From the NCBI RefSeq assembly GCF_003576455.2, contig NZ_CP032869.1, positions 6,510,001 through 6,574,000 on the forward strand: 64,000 bases of DNA. The letters are read 5' to 3'. Source of the DNA: Mucilaginibacter celer. GTDB lineage: Bacteria > Bacteroidota > Bacteroidia > Sphingobacteriales > Sphingobacteriaceae. Shown one piece after another: positions 8,175-16,093 of this stretch (positions are counted from its first letter, which is position 1; each line of letters opens with the position of its first letter). The position numbers and the translations under genes were made by a program. The notes under the pieces are model-generated. The model did no database searches. It was not told where the DNA came from and saw only the letters and a program-made list of their open reading frames with translations.

Positions 8175-8208
8175 CGGACTTTCCGACTTCGAACTTCCGA
8201 CTTAAAAC
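8175..8208. repeat. GAACTTCCGACTT-type units abutting the nrdA stop
   Basis: GGACTTTCCGACTTCGAAC followed by TTCCGACTTAAAAC ends one or two bases before the nrdA stop codon (8209-8211). The same unit forms an inverted repeat after coxA (45640-45712). Confidence 0.65.
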
Positions 8209-10581
8209 TTACGCAGAGCAAGTCACGCAGCCTTCTTCCATCGAGCAGGTTGGACCTGCAGGAATTTCGTCGGCAACGGCATCAACAACGGCCGGGATAA
8301 CCGGATCCATGTTTTTACCGCCCTGGTTTTCAACTGTAAATTTAACCGCTTGCGATGCTGCTTGTGTACGCAGGTAGTACATACCTGTTTTCAGGCCTTT
8401 TTTCCATGCGTAGAAGTGCATTGAAGTTAACTTCGAAGCGTTTGGCGAGTTGATGAACAGGTTTAACGATTGCGACTGGCAAATGTATGCGCCCCTGTCG
8501 GCAGCCATATCAATAATGCTACGCATTTTGATCTCCCAAACAGTTTTGTACAATGCTTTGATATCAGCAGGGATCTCAGGAATTTCCTGGATCGAACCGT
8601 TAGCGCTGATGATCTTATCTTTCATGCCGGTGCTCCACAAGCCAAGGTTAACCAAATCGCGCAGTAAGTATTTGTTTACTACGATGAACTCACCGCTTAA
8701 TACACGACGGGTGTAAATGTTTGAAGTGTATGGCTCAAAACACTCGTTGTTACCCAAAATTTGTGAAGTAGAAGCAGTTGGCATAGGTGCAACCAACAAT
8801 GAGTTACGTACGCCATGGTTCATTACATCTAAACGCAGGTTTTCCCAATCCCAACGGCCGCTTTCTGGTTTAACACCCCACAAATCGAACTGGAATTTAC
8901 CTTGCGATAGTGGCGAACCTTTGAAAGTTTCGTAAGCGCCATCTTTGATAGCCATATCTTTCGAAGCTGTCATAGCCGCGAAGTAGATGGTTTCGAAGAT
9001 CTCGATGTTCAGTTTTTTAGCTTCATCACTTTCAAACGGCATACGCAGCTGGATGAAAGTATCGGCCAAACCTTGTACACCTAAACCGATAGGGCGGTGA
9101 CGCAGGTTTGAATATTCGGCTTCTTTAACCGGGTAGTAGTTACCATCAATAATCCTGTTCAGGTTCACGGTTGCCTGGTAAGTTACTTCGTAAAGTTTAT
9201 CATGATCAAAAGTGCCGTTATTGATGTAGCGTGGCAATGCTAATGAAGCCAGGTTACAAACAGCTACCTCGTTTGCATCGGTGTACTCGATGATCTCGGT
9301 GCAAAGGTTTGAGCTTTTAATGGTACCCAGGTTTTGCTGGTTCGATTTACCGTTGGCTGCATCCTTATATAATAAGTATGGAGTACCGGTTTCAACCTGT
9401 GCATCTAACACCGCGAACCAAAGTTCCTGTGCTTTTACTGTACGGCGTTGACGGCCTTCTTTTTCGTATTTAACGTAAAGTTCTTCAAATTCTTTACCCC
9501 AGCAATCGGCCAGGCCTGGTGCTTCGTGCGGGCAGAATAAGCTCCAATCTTCATTGGCTTCAACGCGTTGCATAAACAGGTCTGATACCCAAAGGGCATA
9601 GAACAAATCACGGGCGCGCATTTCTTCTTTACCGTGGTTTTTACGCAGATCCAAAAATTCGAAGATATCTGCATGCCATGGCTCTAAGTATACAGCGAAA
9701 GCGCCTTTACGCTTGCCACCGCCCTGGTCAACATAACGTGCGGTATCGTTAAATACACGCAACATCGGGATGATACCATTGCTGGTACCGTTGGTGCCGC
9801 TGATGTATGAACCTGTAGCCCTTACATTGTGGATGCTTAAACCAATACCACCGGCGCTTTGCGAAATTTTGGCGGTTTGTTTCAGTGTATCATAAATACC
9901 TTCAATGCTGTCATCTTTCATGGTTAACAAAAAGCATGATGACATTTGTGGTTTTGGTGTACCGGCATTAAATAATGTAGGTGTAGCGTGAGTAAACCAA
10001 CGCTCGCTCATTAAATGGTATGTTTTAATGGCGCTCTCGATATCGTTTTTGTGGATCCCTACCGATACGCGCATGAACAAATGCTGAGGGCGCTCGGCAA
10101 TTTTACCATCAATTTTTAACAGGTACGATTTTTCGAGGGTTTTGAAACCGAAATAATCGAAACCAAAATCACGATCGTAAATAATGGTACTGTCTAACAG
10201 CTCGGCATTTTCCTGAATCACTTCCCATACATCATCGGCAATAAGCGATGCATCTTTGCCGGTTTTCTTGTCAACGTACTCATGCAGGAGGCGCATTGTT
10301 TCAGAAAACGATTTGATGGTGTTTTTGTGCAGGTTTGATACCGCAATGCGCGACGCTAATAAAGCGTAGTCCGGGTGTTTGGTGGTTAATGAAGCGGCGG
10401 TTTCGGCAGCCAGGTTATCCAGCTCGGAGGTGGTTACGCCATCAAATAAACCTTCAATTACTTTTTTAGCTACATCAATCGGGTCGACTAATTGAAACCC
10501 GTAGCACAGTTTTTCAATACGTGCTGTGATCTTGTCAAATTTTACGGACTCTCTTCTACCGTCTCTTTTTACTACGAACAT
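8209..10581 (-). CDS. nrdA: Ribonucleoside-diphosphate reductase, large subunit (class Ia)
   Basis: A 790-residue R1 subunit. The N-terminus (MFVVKRDGRRESVKFDKI) is an ATP-cone for allosteric activity control. SSCFLLTM holds the first redox Cys, SNLCTEIIEYTDANEVAVCN holds the thiyl-radical Cys and the second redox Cys, and YYLRTQAASQAVKF holds the radical-transfer tyrosines. The tail ends EEGCVTCSA, the shuttle Cys pair that accepts electrons from thioredoxin. The sequence looks closer to eukaryotic R1 than to E. coli NrdA. With NrdB it makes deoxynucleotides. It lies 172 bp downstream of nrdB on the same strand and ends at a clear terminator. Confidence 0.97.
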   Translation of the reverse strand: MFVVKRDGRRESVKFDKITARIEKLCYGFQLVDPIDVAKKVIEGLFDGVTTSELDNLAAETAASLTTKHPDYALLASRIAVSNLHKNTIKSFSETMRLLHEYVDKKTGKDASLIADDVWEVIQENAELLDSTIIYDRDFGFDYFGFKTLEKSYLLKIDGKIAERPQHLFMRVSVGIHKNDIESAIKTYHLMSERWFTHATPTLFNAGTPKPQMSSCFLLTMKDDSIEGIYDTLKQTAKISQSAGGIGLSIHNVRATGSYISGTNGTSNGIIPMLRVFNDTARYVDQGGGKRKGAFAVYLEPWHADIFEFLDLRKNHGKEEMRARDLFYALWVSDLFMQRVEANEDWSLFCPHEAPGLADCWGKEFEELYVKYEKEGRQRRTVKAQELWFAVLDAQVETGTPYLLYKDAANGKSNQQNLGTIKSSNLCTEIIEYTDANEVAVCNLASLALPRYINNGTFDHDKLYEVTYQATVNLNRIIDGNYYPVKEAEYSNLRHRPIGLGVQGLADTFIQLRMPFESDEAKKLNIEIFETIYFAAMTASKDMAIKDGAYETFKGSPLSQGKFQFDLWGVKPESGRWDWENLRLDVMNHGVRNSLLVAPMPTASTSQILGNNECFEPYTSNIYTRRVLSGEFIVVNKYLLRDLVNLGLWSTGMKDKIISANGSIQEIPEIPADIKALYKTVWEIKMRSIIDMAADRGAYICQSQSLNLFINSPNASKLTSMHFYAWKKGLKTGMYYLRTQAASQAVKFTVENQGGKNMDPVIPAVVDAVADEIPAGPTCSMEEGCVTCSA

Positions 10582-10689
10582 TTTCCCCCTCCTTGCCCCG
10601 TTAAAAGCGAAGCTTTTTTAAGTTAATATTATTGTGATTTGATTGTTTTAAACCTTGATTCTCTTGATTTGAGGATTAACATGAAATTG

Positions 10690-10753
10690 GCGCAACTAAC
10701 TAATCTCTGATCTCCAACCTCTAATCTCTCTCATCAACCTCTGATCTCTAACA
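10690..10753. repeat. CTCTGATCTCCAACCTCTAA-type tandem units abutting the nrdB stop
   Basis: Degenerate tandem units of the form CTAATCTCTGATCTCCAAC repeat about four times in the nrdB-nrdA gap and stop at the nrdB stop codon (10754). They are highly pyrimidine-biased on the plus strand, unlike their surroundings. Confidence 0.65.
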
Positions 10754-11728
10754 CTAAAAATCATCATCCAACGAGAAGCTTTTGCTCTCGGCAGATGCAT
10801 TTAGTACACCGCTTTTTTGATAATCGCCTACGCGTTTTTCAAAGAAGTTGGTTTTGCCTTGTAAGGAGATCATCTCCATAAAATCGAACGGGTTGGTTGC
10901 ATTATAAAATTTAGCGTAACCCAGTTCGCTTAACCATCTGTCGGCCACAAACTCAATGTACTGGCTCATCAGTTTGGCGTTCATGCCTATCAGGTTAACC
11001 GGCAGGGCCTCGGTGATAAATTCTTTTTCGATTTCTACCGCGTCGGTAATGATTTTGGTAACCTGCTCCTGTGGCAATTTGTTTTCGAGCATGCTATATA
11101 ATAAGCAGGCAAATTCACAGTGCGAACCTTCATCGCGCGAGATTAACTCGTTGCTGAATGTTAAGCCCGGCATCAGGCCGCGTTTTTTAAGCCAGAAGAT
11201 AGAGCAGAAACTACCCGAAAAGAAGATACCTTCAACCGCGGCGAAAGCAACCAAACGCTCGGCAAAGTTGCCGTTGTTGATCCATTTCAACGCCCACTCG
11301 GCTTTTTTGCCTACACATGGTACCGTTTCAATAGCATGGAAAAGACGGTCTTTTTCGGCCGAATCTTTTACATAGGTGTCTATCAGCAGGGCATAGGTTT
11401 CCGAGTGGATGTTTTCCATCATGATCTGGAAACCGTAGAAGCAACGTGCTTCGGGCAACTGCACTTCGCTCATGAAATTTACTGCCAGGTTTTCGTTTAC
11501 GATACCATCGCTGGCGGCAAAAAAAGCAAGTACATGCGAGATAAAATGTTTCTCGCCCGAATTAAGGCTTTCCCAATGTTTGATATCGTCCGACAGGTCG
11601 ATCTCTTCGGCAGTCCAGAAGCTGGCTTCCGCTTTTTTGTACATCTCCCAAATTGCGGGATACTTGATGGGAAGGATAACAAAACGGTCCTTGTTTTCCC
11701 GTAGCAATAATTCGTTTTCCAAACTCAT
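10754..11728 (-). CDS. nrdB: Ribonucleoside-diphosphate reductase, small subunit (class Ia, eukaryote-like)
   Basis: A 324-residue R2 subunit that houses the diiron-tyrosyl radical. Visible ligand and radical segments are RCFYGFQIMMENIHSETYALLI (the Tyr of FYGF matches the radical Tyr of mouse R2, followed by the E..H motif), AVEGIFFSGSFC, and ISRDEGSHCEFACLLY with the E..H pair. The C-terminus ends FSLDDDF, a typical acidic-aromatic tail that docks on R1. It is transcribed before nrdA. A promoter match lies about 210 bp upstream, behind a long leader, and DnaA-box-like sites lie beyond that. Confidence 0.97.
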   Translation of the reverse strand: MSLENELLLRENKDRFVILPIKYPAIWEMYKKAEASFWTAEEIDLSDDIKHWESLNSGEKHFISHVLAFFAASDGIVNENLAVNFMSEVQLPEARCFYGFQIMMENIHSETYALLIDTYVKDSAEKDRLFHAIETVPCVGKKAEWALKWINNGNFAERLVAFAAVEGIFFSGSFCSIFWLKKRGLMPGLTFSNELISRDEGSHCEFACLLYSMLENKLPQEQVTKIITDAVEIEKEFITEALPVNLIGMNAKLMSQYIEFVADRWLSELGYAKFYNATNPFDFMEMISLQGKTNFFEKRVGDYQKSGVLNASAESKSFSLDDDF

Positions 11729-11769
11729 AGACGTTTACCTTTTTTTATTTTTTCCTTCAGTTGAGGTGT

Positions 11770-11823
11770 TCAGACACGAAAGCGGGCCTTATTTTTCAAT
11801 AAAGCCTTACAATTTGTTGCCAT
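11770..11823 (-). CDS. Possible 17-residue leader peptide upstream of nrdB
   Basis: A short frame (MATNCKALLKNKARFRV) is preceded by AAGGAG seven bases before its ATG, a stronger Shine-Dalgarno sequence than most genes in this phylum carry. It lies in the roughly 200-nt untranslated leader between the predicted nrdB promoter and the nrdB start. It may be a regulatory uORF or chance. Confidence 0.25.
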   Translation of the reverse strand: MATNCKALLKNKARFRV

Positions 11824-11936
11824 CGGATTGCTCCTTAGCAATTGTTTTGTGTAACTCTCTGACAGCCAGTAGTTTAATTAGGGATTGACGAGTGCGTCGG
11901 GCTGTCGGCTGAATGCCTTTTTATTACCTTGTACAG

Positions 11937-11944
11937 CAAAGTTA
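11937..11944 (-). promoter_or_regulatory. Predicted nrdB promoter -7 element
   Basis: TAACTTTG on the minus strand matches TAnnTTTG exactly, with TTTA 22 bp upstream as a weak -33 element. It would give a leader of about 200 nt before nrdB. Confidence 0.4.
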
Positions 11945-11974
11945 ATGTTTGGGTTGTGATGTTGTAAACGATAG

Positions 11975-12234
11975 TTTTTCACAAACCCCCGAGTTATCAA
12001 CACTTCGGCGCTCAGAATTATCAACACTAAAAATTAATCAACTTGAAAACAGTTAATTAAAATGTGGATAGGAAAATAATGGCCTAAAGACTTGCGGATT
12101 ACAATAATTTAACATTATAAATTACTTGACTTAACACCGACAATTATTACCAATAACGCAATGCTTTTGCTTTAAACCAGTATCAAAATGGAAACGGGTG
12201 CTTCAAACTCCCTGTTGATGAACAATGTGGAAAA
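11975..12234. promoter_or_regulatory. Cluster of DnaA-box-like sites upstream of nrdB
   Basis: Two exact matches to TTWTNCACA are TTTTTCACA (11975-11983, plus) and TTTTCCACA (12226-12234, minus). Three one-mismatch sites are TTATCAACA at 11994-12002 and 12018-12026 (24 bp apart, both followed by C) and CTATCCACA on the minus strand (12063-12071). An AT-rich stretch (12027-12180) lies between them. DnaA control of nrd genes is known in E. coli; a replication origin is the other possible reading. Confidence 0.45.
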
Positions 12235-12268
12235 CAAAAACGCCCGCAGGCGATGAACCTGGGGGCGT
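12231..12268 (-). terminator. Terminator after msrB
   Basis: On the minus strand ACGCCCCCAGG pairs with CCTGCGGGCGT (one mismatch, 7-nt loop), followed by five T. It lies about 20 bp after the msrB stop. Confidence 0.75.
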
Positions 12269-12288
12269 ACTCCTTAAAGTTTTACGAT

Positions 12289-12660
12289 TTATTTCGCGTC
12301 TTCTACCGGAACAAATTTCATCGATACTGAGTTGACACAATGGCGGGTATTTTTAGGGGTCATGTACTCGCCCTCAAACACGTGGCCCAGGTGGGCACCG
12401 CAGTTGGCACACAGGATTTCAACCCTACGGCCATCGGCATCAACCTCGCGGCGAACCGCGCCCGGAATTTCATCGTCAAAACTTGGCCAGCCGCAAAATG
12501 ATTCGAACTTATCTTCTGATCGGTAAAGCGGTGCATCGCAGCGTTTGCAAACGTACAGGCCTTGTGCTTTGTTATTGAGCAATGAGCCGGTGAATGGGCG
12601 CTCGGTGCCTTTGTATAATATTACCCTTTCTTCTTCGGGCGTTAATTGATTGTATTGCAT
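12289..12660 (-). CDS. msrB: Peptide-methionine (R)-S-oxide reductase
   Basis: A 123-residue single-domain MsrB that reduces the R epimer of methionine sulfoxide in proteins. Two CxxC pairs (CKRC near residue 38 and CANC near 85) bind structural zinc. FESFCGWPSFDD and the C-terminal RHCVNSVSMKF hold the substrate pocket and the catalytic Cys (near residue 108). There is no signal peptide, so it is cytosolic. It is a single gene with its own terminator, and the usual MsrA fusion is absent. Confidence 0.95.
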   Translation of the reverse strand: MQYNQLTPEEERVILYKGTERPFTGSLLNNKAQGLYVCKRCDAPLYRSEDKFESFCGWPSFDDEIPGAVRREVDADGRRVEILCANCGAHLGHVFEGEYMTPKNTRHCVNSVSMKFVPVEDAK

Positions 12661-13011
12661 GCTAATTAGTGATTTATTGAATTAGTGAGTTAGTGAATTT
12701 TGGATGTTTCACTATATAAAGATACGACAAATTGAGGCGATATAATGTTTACGGGGATGATGTTGACAACGGTTTGACGGGAGGGGGAGATGTGCGGATA
12801 GATATAATCCACATAGTTGTAGGTGAATCAAGGTGGGGGCATCTGAAAGAAATAGGACATCTTCATCTTGTCATGCTGAGGAACGAAGCATCTTCTTCGC
12901 CCTGTATAGCCGCCATGCAAGTAGTAGAAGATGCTTCGTTCCTCAGCATGACAACGTGTTTTTAAATATTGTCATAGGTTAGCACTAAGCAATCGGGATT
13001 TAGAGAGTTAT
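12661..13011. other. Intergenic region with two repeats
   Basis: AATTAGTGA-type units (12663-12700) directly precede msrB. A REP-like palindrome is at 12868-12954. Between them (12720-12865) lies a G-rich stretch with no recognisable gene. Confidence 0.5.
12868..12954. repeat. REP-like palindrome, copy 2 (arm TCATGCTGAGGAACGAAGCA)
   Basis: The 29-bp arms (12868-12896 and 12926-12954) are perfect complements around a 29-nt spacer. The spacer contains CGCCCTGTATAG and ATGCAAGTAG, shared with the other copies although the arms have diverged. Confidence 0.9.
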
Positions 13012-13491
13012 TTAAAAATCTGTAATTGATGGAGTTTTGGCGGCTTCAGCATATTGTTTAATCACCTCATTCCGCTTCAGCAACAACCTCGTCATATAAT
13101 TCGATAAAAAAAGCTTATTTACCACTTCTCCCCAAATCCCGCCCGGCGATTCGAAAGTGAATATATCCCTCATCATGGTTTGATTAAGGATGGGATAAAA
13201 ATAATGCTCGTGCGTAAAGCTTTTAAATGCACCCTCAACCATAATATCTGTAAAATGATGAGGATATTCCAGCTCGGTGATTTTTGAGGTGAGGTTTTGC
13301 CACACGCCAAAATGTTTGGCGCGCCAGGTTACAGTTTCGCCTAATTCTATCAGGCCGCCGGTGCGCCCGGCAATGGCCTGCTCGCCGGTATGTTTGGTTG
13401 ATTCTATGTGTATATCAATATTACGGGCGATATCGAAAACTTTCTCAACCGGGGCATTAATATGGGTGGCAAGTAAGATCTGCGAAGGCAT
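13012..13491 (-). CDS. SRPBCC family protein
   Basis: A 159-residue START/Bet v1-like (SRPBCC) protein with a deep hydrophobic pocket. Family features are the opening ILLATHINAPVEKVFDIARN, TWRAKHFG in the middle, and the LNQTMMRDIFTFESPGGIWG segment before a C-terminal helix with MTRLLLKRNEVIKQY. The start is placed at 13491 because a frame extending to 13533 would begin inside the asnS terminator hairpin. The ligand and role are unknown; relatives include cell-division inhibitor SULA-like and cyclase-like proteins. It is a single gene downstream of asnS. Confidence 0.8.
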   Translation of the reverse strand: MPSQILLATHINAPVEKVFDIARNIDIHIESTKHTGEQAIAGRTGGLIELGETVTWRAKHFGVWQNLTSKITELEYPHHFTDIMVEGAFKSFTHEHYFYPILNQTMMRDIFTFESPGGIWGEVVNKLFLSNYMTRLLLKRNEVIKQYAEAAKTPSITDF

Positions 13492-13507
13492 GGCTGTAGA
13501 TAGATGT

Positions 13508-13540
13508 AAAAAAAATAGGCTGTTGTATAACAACAGCCTA
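13508..13540 (-). terminator. Terminator after asnS
   Basis: A perfect 10-bp stem TAGGCTGTTG / CAACAGCCTA with loop TATAA is followed on the minus strand by eight T. It lies 62 bp beyond the asnS stop. Confidence 0.85.
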
Positions 13541-13602
13541 AATATAATACTACGCCTTGCAAAAAATCAGCGTAATCATAAAAATCAAAAAACAATCAAC
13601 GG

Positions 13603-15042
13603 TTAAAATTCCGCGTTTTTAGGGAACCTTGGGAAAGGGATCACGTCGCGGATGTTACCCATGCCGGTAACAAACAGTACCAAACGCTCAAATCCTAAAC
13701 CAAAACCCGCGTGTGGGCATGAGCCGAAACGGCGGGTATCCAGGTACCACCAAAGCTCTTCGGTAGGGATGCCCATTTCGTTCATGCGTTGCTCCAGTTT
13801 ATCCAGGCGTTCTTCACGCTGCGAACCGCCTACAATTTCGCCAATGCCAGGGAACAGGATATCCATGGCGCGTACGGTTTTGCCGTCATCGTTCTGGCGC
13901 ATGTAAAAGGCTTTGATCTCTTTAGGATAATCTGTAAGGATTACCGGCTTTTTAAAGTGTTTTTCAACCAGGTAACGTTCGTGCTCGCTTTGCAGATCGG
14001 TGCCCCAGCCTTCAACCGGATAAACAAACTTTTTCTTTTTGTTCGGGGTCGATTCTTTTAATATATCGATAGCCTCGGTATAAGTAAGGCGCTCAAAATC
14101 GTTGGTTAAACAAAATTGTAGTTTTTCTAACAGCGTCATTTCTGATCGCTCGTTTTGCGGTTTTGTTTTTTCCTCTTCCAGCAAACGCTGGGTTAAAAAT
14201 TCGATATCATCAGCGTTTTTATCCAACGCGTATTTGATTACGTATTTCAACATGTCCTCGGCAAGGTCCATGTTGTCAACCAAATCGTTAAAGGCAACTT
14301 CGGGCTCAATCATCCAAAACTCGGCCAGGTGGCGGGTAGTGTTAGAATTTTCGGCACGGAATGTAGGGCCGAAAGTATAAATATCGCTCAGGGCCATAGC
14401 ACCAAGCTCGCCTTCCAACTGCCCGGATACGGTTAAGTTGGTTGGGCGACCAAAAAAGTCTTCCTTAAAGTCGATCTCACCGGTATCAGTTTTCGGGATG
14501 TTATCCAGATCGAAGTTAGTTACGTGGAAAGTTTCGCCCGCACCTTCCGCATCCGAAGCGGTGATGATAGGCGTGTGCAGGTAAACAAAGCCCCGCTCCT
14601 GGAAAAACTGGTGTACCGCGAATGCCAGGCTGTTACGCACCCTGAAAATGGCACCAAATGTATTTGTGCGAAAACGCAAGTGCGCTTTTTCCCGTAAAAA
14701 CTCAAGGCTTGGCCTGTTTTTTAATTGGAGAGGATAGGTTTCCGGATCGCAATCTCCCAGTATCTCAATTTCATTTGCAACAACCTCAACCGTTTGGCCT
14801 TTACCTAACGATGCGATCAGTTTACCCTGAACGCTAAGCGCGGCACCAACGGTAATGCGTTTAAGCAAAGCCGGATCGGTGTTTTCAAAGTCAACTACAA
14901 TCTGAATGTTATTATTAGTTGAGCCATCATTCAAAGCAATAAAACGATTTGAACGGAATGCACGCACCCATCCTTTTACGGTTACATCAATTTCGGTTTG
15001 CTGGCTTTGCAGCAATGCTTTGATCTTAGTTCGCTGGCTCAT
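13603..15042 (-). CDS. asnS: Asparagine--tRNA ligase
   Basis: A 479-residue class IIb aminoacyl-tRNA synthetase. An N-terminal OB-fold anticodon-binding domain (about residues 15-110, VKGWVRAFRSNRFIALNDGS) is followed by the catalytic core. Motif 2 is seen in TFGPTFRAENSNTTRHLAEFWMIEPE and motif 3 in GFGLGFERLVLFVTGMGNIRDVIPFPR. The N-terminal and motif 2 residues fit AsnRS rather than AspRS. It charges tRNA-Asn directly. It has its own promoter (TATTTTTG at 15079-15086, minus) and terminator. Confidence 0.97.
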   Translation of the reverse strand: MSQRTKIKALLQSQQTEIDVTVKGWVRAFRSNRFIALNDGSTNNNIQIVVDFENTDPALLKRITVGAALSVQGKLIASLGKGQTVEVVANEIEILGDCDPETYPLQLKNRPSLEFLREKAHLRFRTNTFGAIFRVRNSLAFAVHQFFQERGFVYLHTPIITASDAEGAGETFHVTNFDLDNIPKTDTGEIDFKEDFFGRPTNLTVSGQLEGELGAMALSDIYTFGPTFRAENSNTTRHLAEFWMIEPEVAFNDLVDNMDLAEDMLKYVIKYALDKNADDIEFLTQRLLEEEKTKPQNERSEMTLLEKLQFCLTNDFERLTYTEAIDILKESTPNKKKKFVYPVEGWGTDLQSEHERYLVEKHFKKPVILTDYPKEIKAFYMRQNDDGKTVRAMDILFPGIGEIVGGSQREERLDKLEQRMNEMGIPTEELWWYLDTRRFGSCPHAGFGLGFERLVLFVTGMGNIRDVIPFPRFPKNAEF

Positions 15043-15078
15043 AATGTGTAATTATGTATTTATAAAAATTTAGAGCCG

Positions 15079-15086
15079 CAAAAATA
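15079..15086 (-). promoter_or_regulatory. Predicted asnS promoter -7 element
   Basis: TATTTTTG on the minus strand matches TAnnTTTG, about 37 bp upstream of the asnS start. The -33 element is weak. Confidence 0.4.
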
Positions 15087-15180
15087 CAATTAATTATGTA
15101 ACCGCTATTTACAGGAGTGGTAAAAAAGAGGAGCTGTTGTATCGGAAGATTTAGGTAAGAGGAAGAAAGAAGAGGGTCTG

Positions 15181-15213
15181 AAACAAAACAACCTGCCGGT
15201 CGGGGCAGGTTGT
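15181..15213 (-). terminator. Terminator after the small lipoprotein gene
   Basis: The perfect 10-bp stem ACAACCTGCC / GGCAGGTTGT is followed on the minus strand by a T-rich run. It begins about 10 bp after the stop at 15224. Confidence 0.85.
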
Positions 15214-15223
15214 AAACAATTTT

Positions 15224-15433
15224 TTAACGCAACCAGATGGTGTCCCTTGAAGTTTTAGCCGGGGTTGGGGCAGTTTTTGGTGCCAACCAGATGGTATCTT
15301 TACCTTTGCTCACGGCATTGATAGTAGTGCTTTTTGTTGAAACGCTATCTTTTTTAGGTGCCACATTGTTTTTCTCACAGCCCGCAAATAACAAAAATGC
15401 TACCGCGGCCATCGCTAATAAGGTTTTTTTCAT
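15224..15433 (-). CDS. Small lipoprotein with two DTIWL repeats
   Basis: A 69-residue lipoprotein with signal MKKTLLAMAAVAFLLFAGC (lipid Cys at residue 19). The mature part is Lys/Thr/Ser-rich and ends with two copies of a short motif, GKDTIWLAPK (about residues 44-53) and SRDTIWLR (62-69), separated by a Thr/Pro linker. The function is unknown; the repeated DTIWL could be a binding motif. A promoter -7 match (TAACTTTG, 15481-15488 minus) and a strong terminator bracket it as a single transcript. Confidence 0.75.
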   Translation of the reverse strand: MKKTLLAMAAVAFLLFAGCEKNNVAPKKDSVSTKSTTINAVSKGKDTIWLAPKTAPTPAKTSRDTIWLR

Positions 15434-15480
15434 ATTAAATACGGTTTACAACTATTACGAATAATAGCTGGAATTGGTTT

Positions 15481-15488
15481 CAAAGTTA
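15481..15488 (-). promoter_or_regulatory. Predicted promoter -7 of the small lipoprotein gene
   Basis: TAACTTTG on the minus strand matches TAnnTTTG, giving a leader of roughly 45 nt before the start at 15433. Confidence 0.35.
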
Positions 15489-15495
15489 ACATAAA

Positions 15496-15987
15496 TTATT
15501 GATTTAAAGTAGCTTTAAATTTGCCTTCACTCATAATAATCTTATCAGGGTGCAAATTGTTTGCATTATCGCTTATTTTTACAAATCTGAGGTCGAAAAA
15601 TCCCTGTAAAATTCTGCCGCTCTGGTTGTAAGCTATTATAGTTACGTTGTTAACATGGGTAGGGTCGGGCTTATAAACGGCCGAGGGCGCTCCTGCTTTG
15701 CTAATGCCGTAATAGTTTTCATTTGCCCTGAGCGAGTAATAGCCCAGGCCGTCAAAAACTATCTTAAAATTCATTGTTTCTTCCTCACCGCCTGTGTTGC
15801 TTTTTGCCGATATAGTGATGGTATCACCCAGCAGGTTTGAGCCGGAGGGATCTGCTTCCCATTTTACGCCGTTTTTTTGTGCCAGCATAAAATCGGGCGC
15901 CACCGGAATATCGCAGCACTCTTTTTTTTTGCAGGTTACAAAAAACAAAACAATCATAGTGGCGCACACAATCCGGATAGGTTTCAT
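15496..15987 (-). CDS. Hypothetical lipoprotein, DUF6252-like
   Basis: A 163-residue lipoprotein. The signal is MKPIRIVCATMIVLFFVTC with the lipid Cys at residue 19, followed by KKKECCD. The mature part resembles the DUF6252-type beta-sandwich lipoproteins common in Bacteroidota: an opening FMLAQKNGVKWEAD strand, a central YYSLRANENYYGI segment, and a final GKFKATL strand. The function is unknown. It lies upstream of the smaller lipoprotein gene on the same strand, but the latter has its own promoter match. Confidence 0.65.
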   Translation of the reverse strand: MKPIRIVCATMIVLFFVTCKKKECCDIPVAPDFMLAQKNGVKWEADPSGSNLLGDTITISAKSNTGGEEETMNFKIVFDGLGYYSLRANENYYGISKAGAPSAVYKPDPTHVNNVTIIAYNQSGRILQGFFDLRFVKISDNANNLHPDKIIMSEGKFKATLNQ

Positions 15988-16060
15988 TTTAATAGCAGGT
16001 TAAAATTGTACAGGAAATATAAAGGTATTTAAAAGTAAGGCATATTAAACAGGCTTTCAG

Positions 16061-16068
16061 TAAGTTTG
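16061..16068 (+). promoter_or_regulatory. Predicted promoter -7 of the DMT transporter gene
   Basis: TAAGTTTG matches TAnnTTTG 25 bp upstream of the start at 16094; the -33 element is poor. Confidence 0.35.
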
Positions 16069-16093
16069 CGGGCTTATTGATATTTACTGCCCT

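Noticed and set aside
13492..13533. Longer start for the SRPBCC protein
   Set aside because: The extra codons lie in the asnS terminator hairpin and add an odd hydrophobic leader not found in the family.
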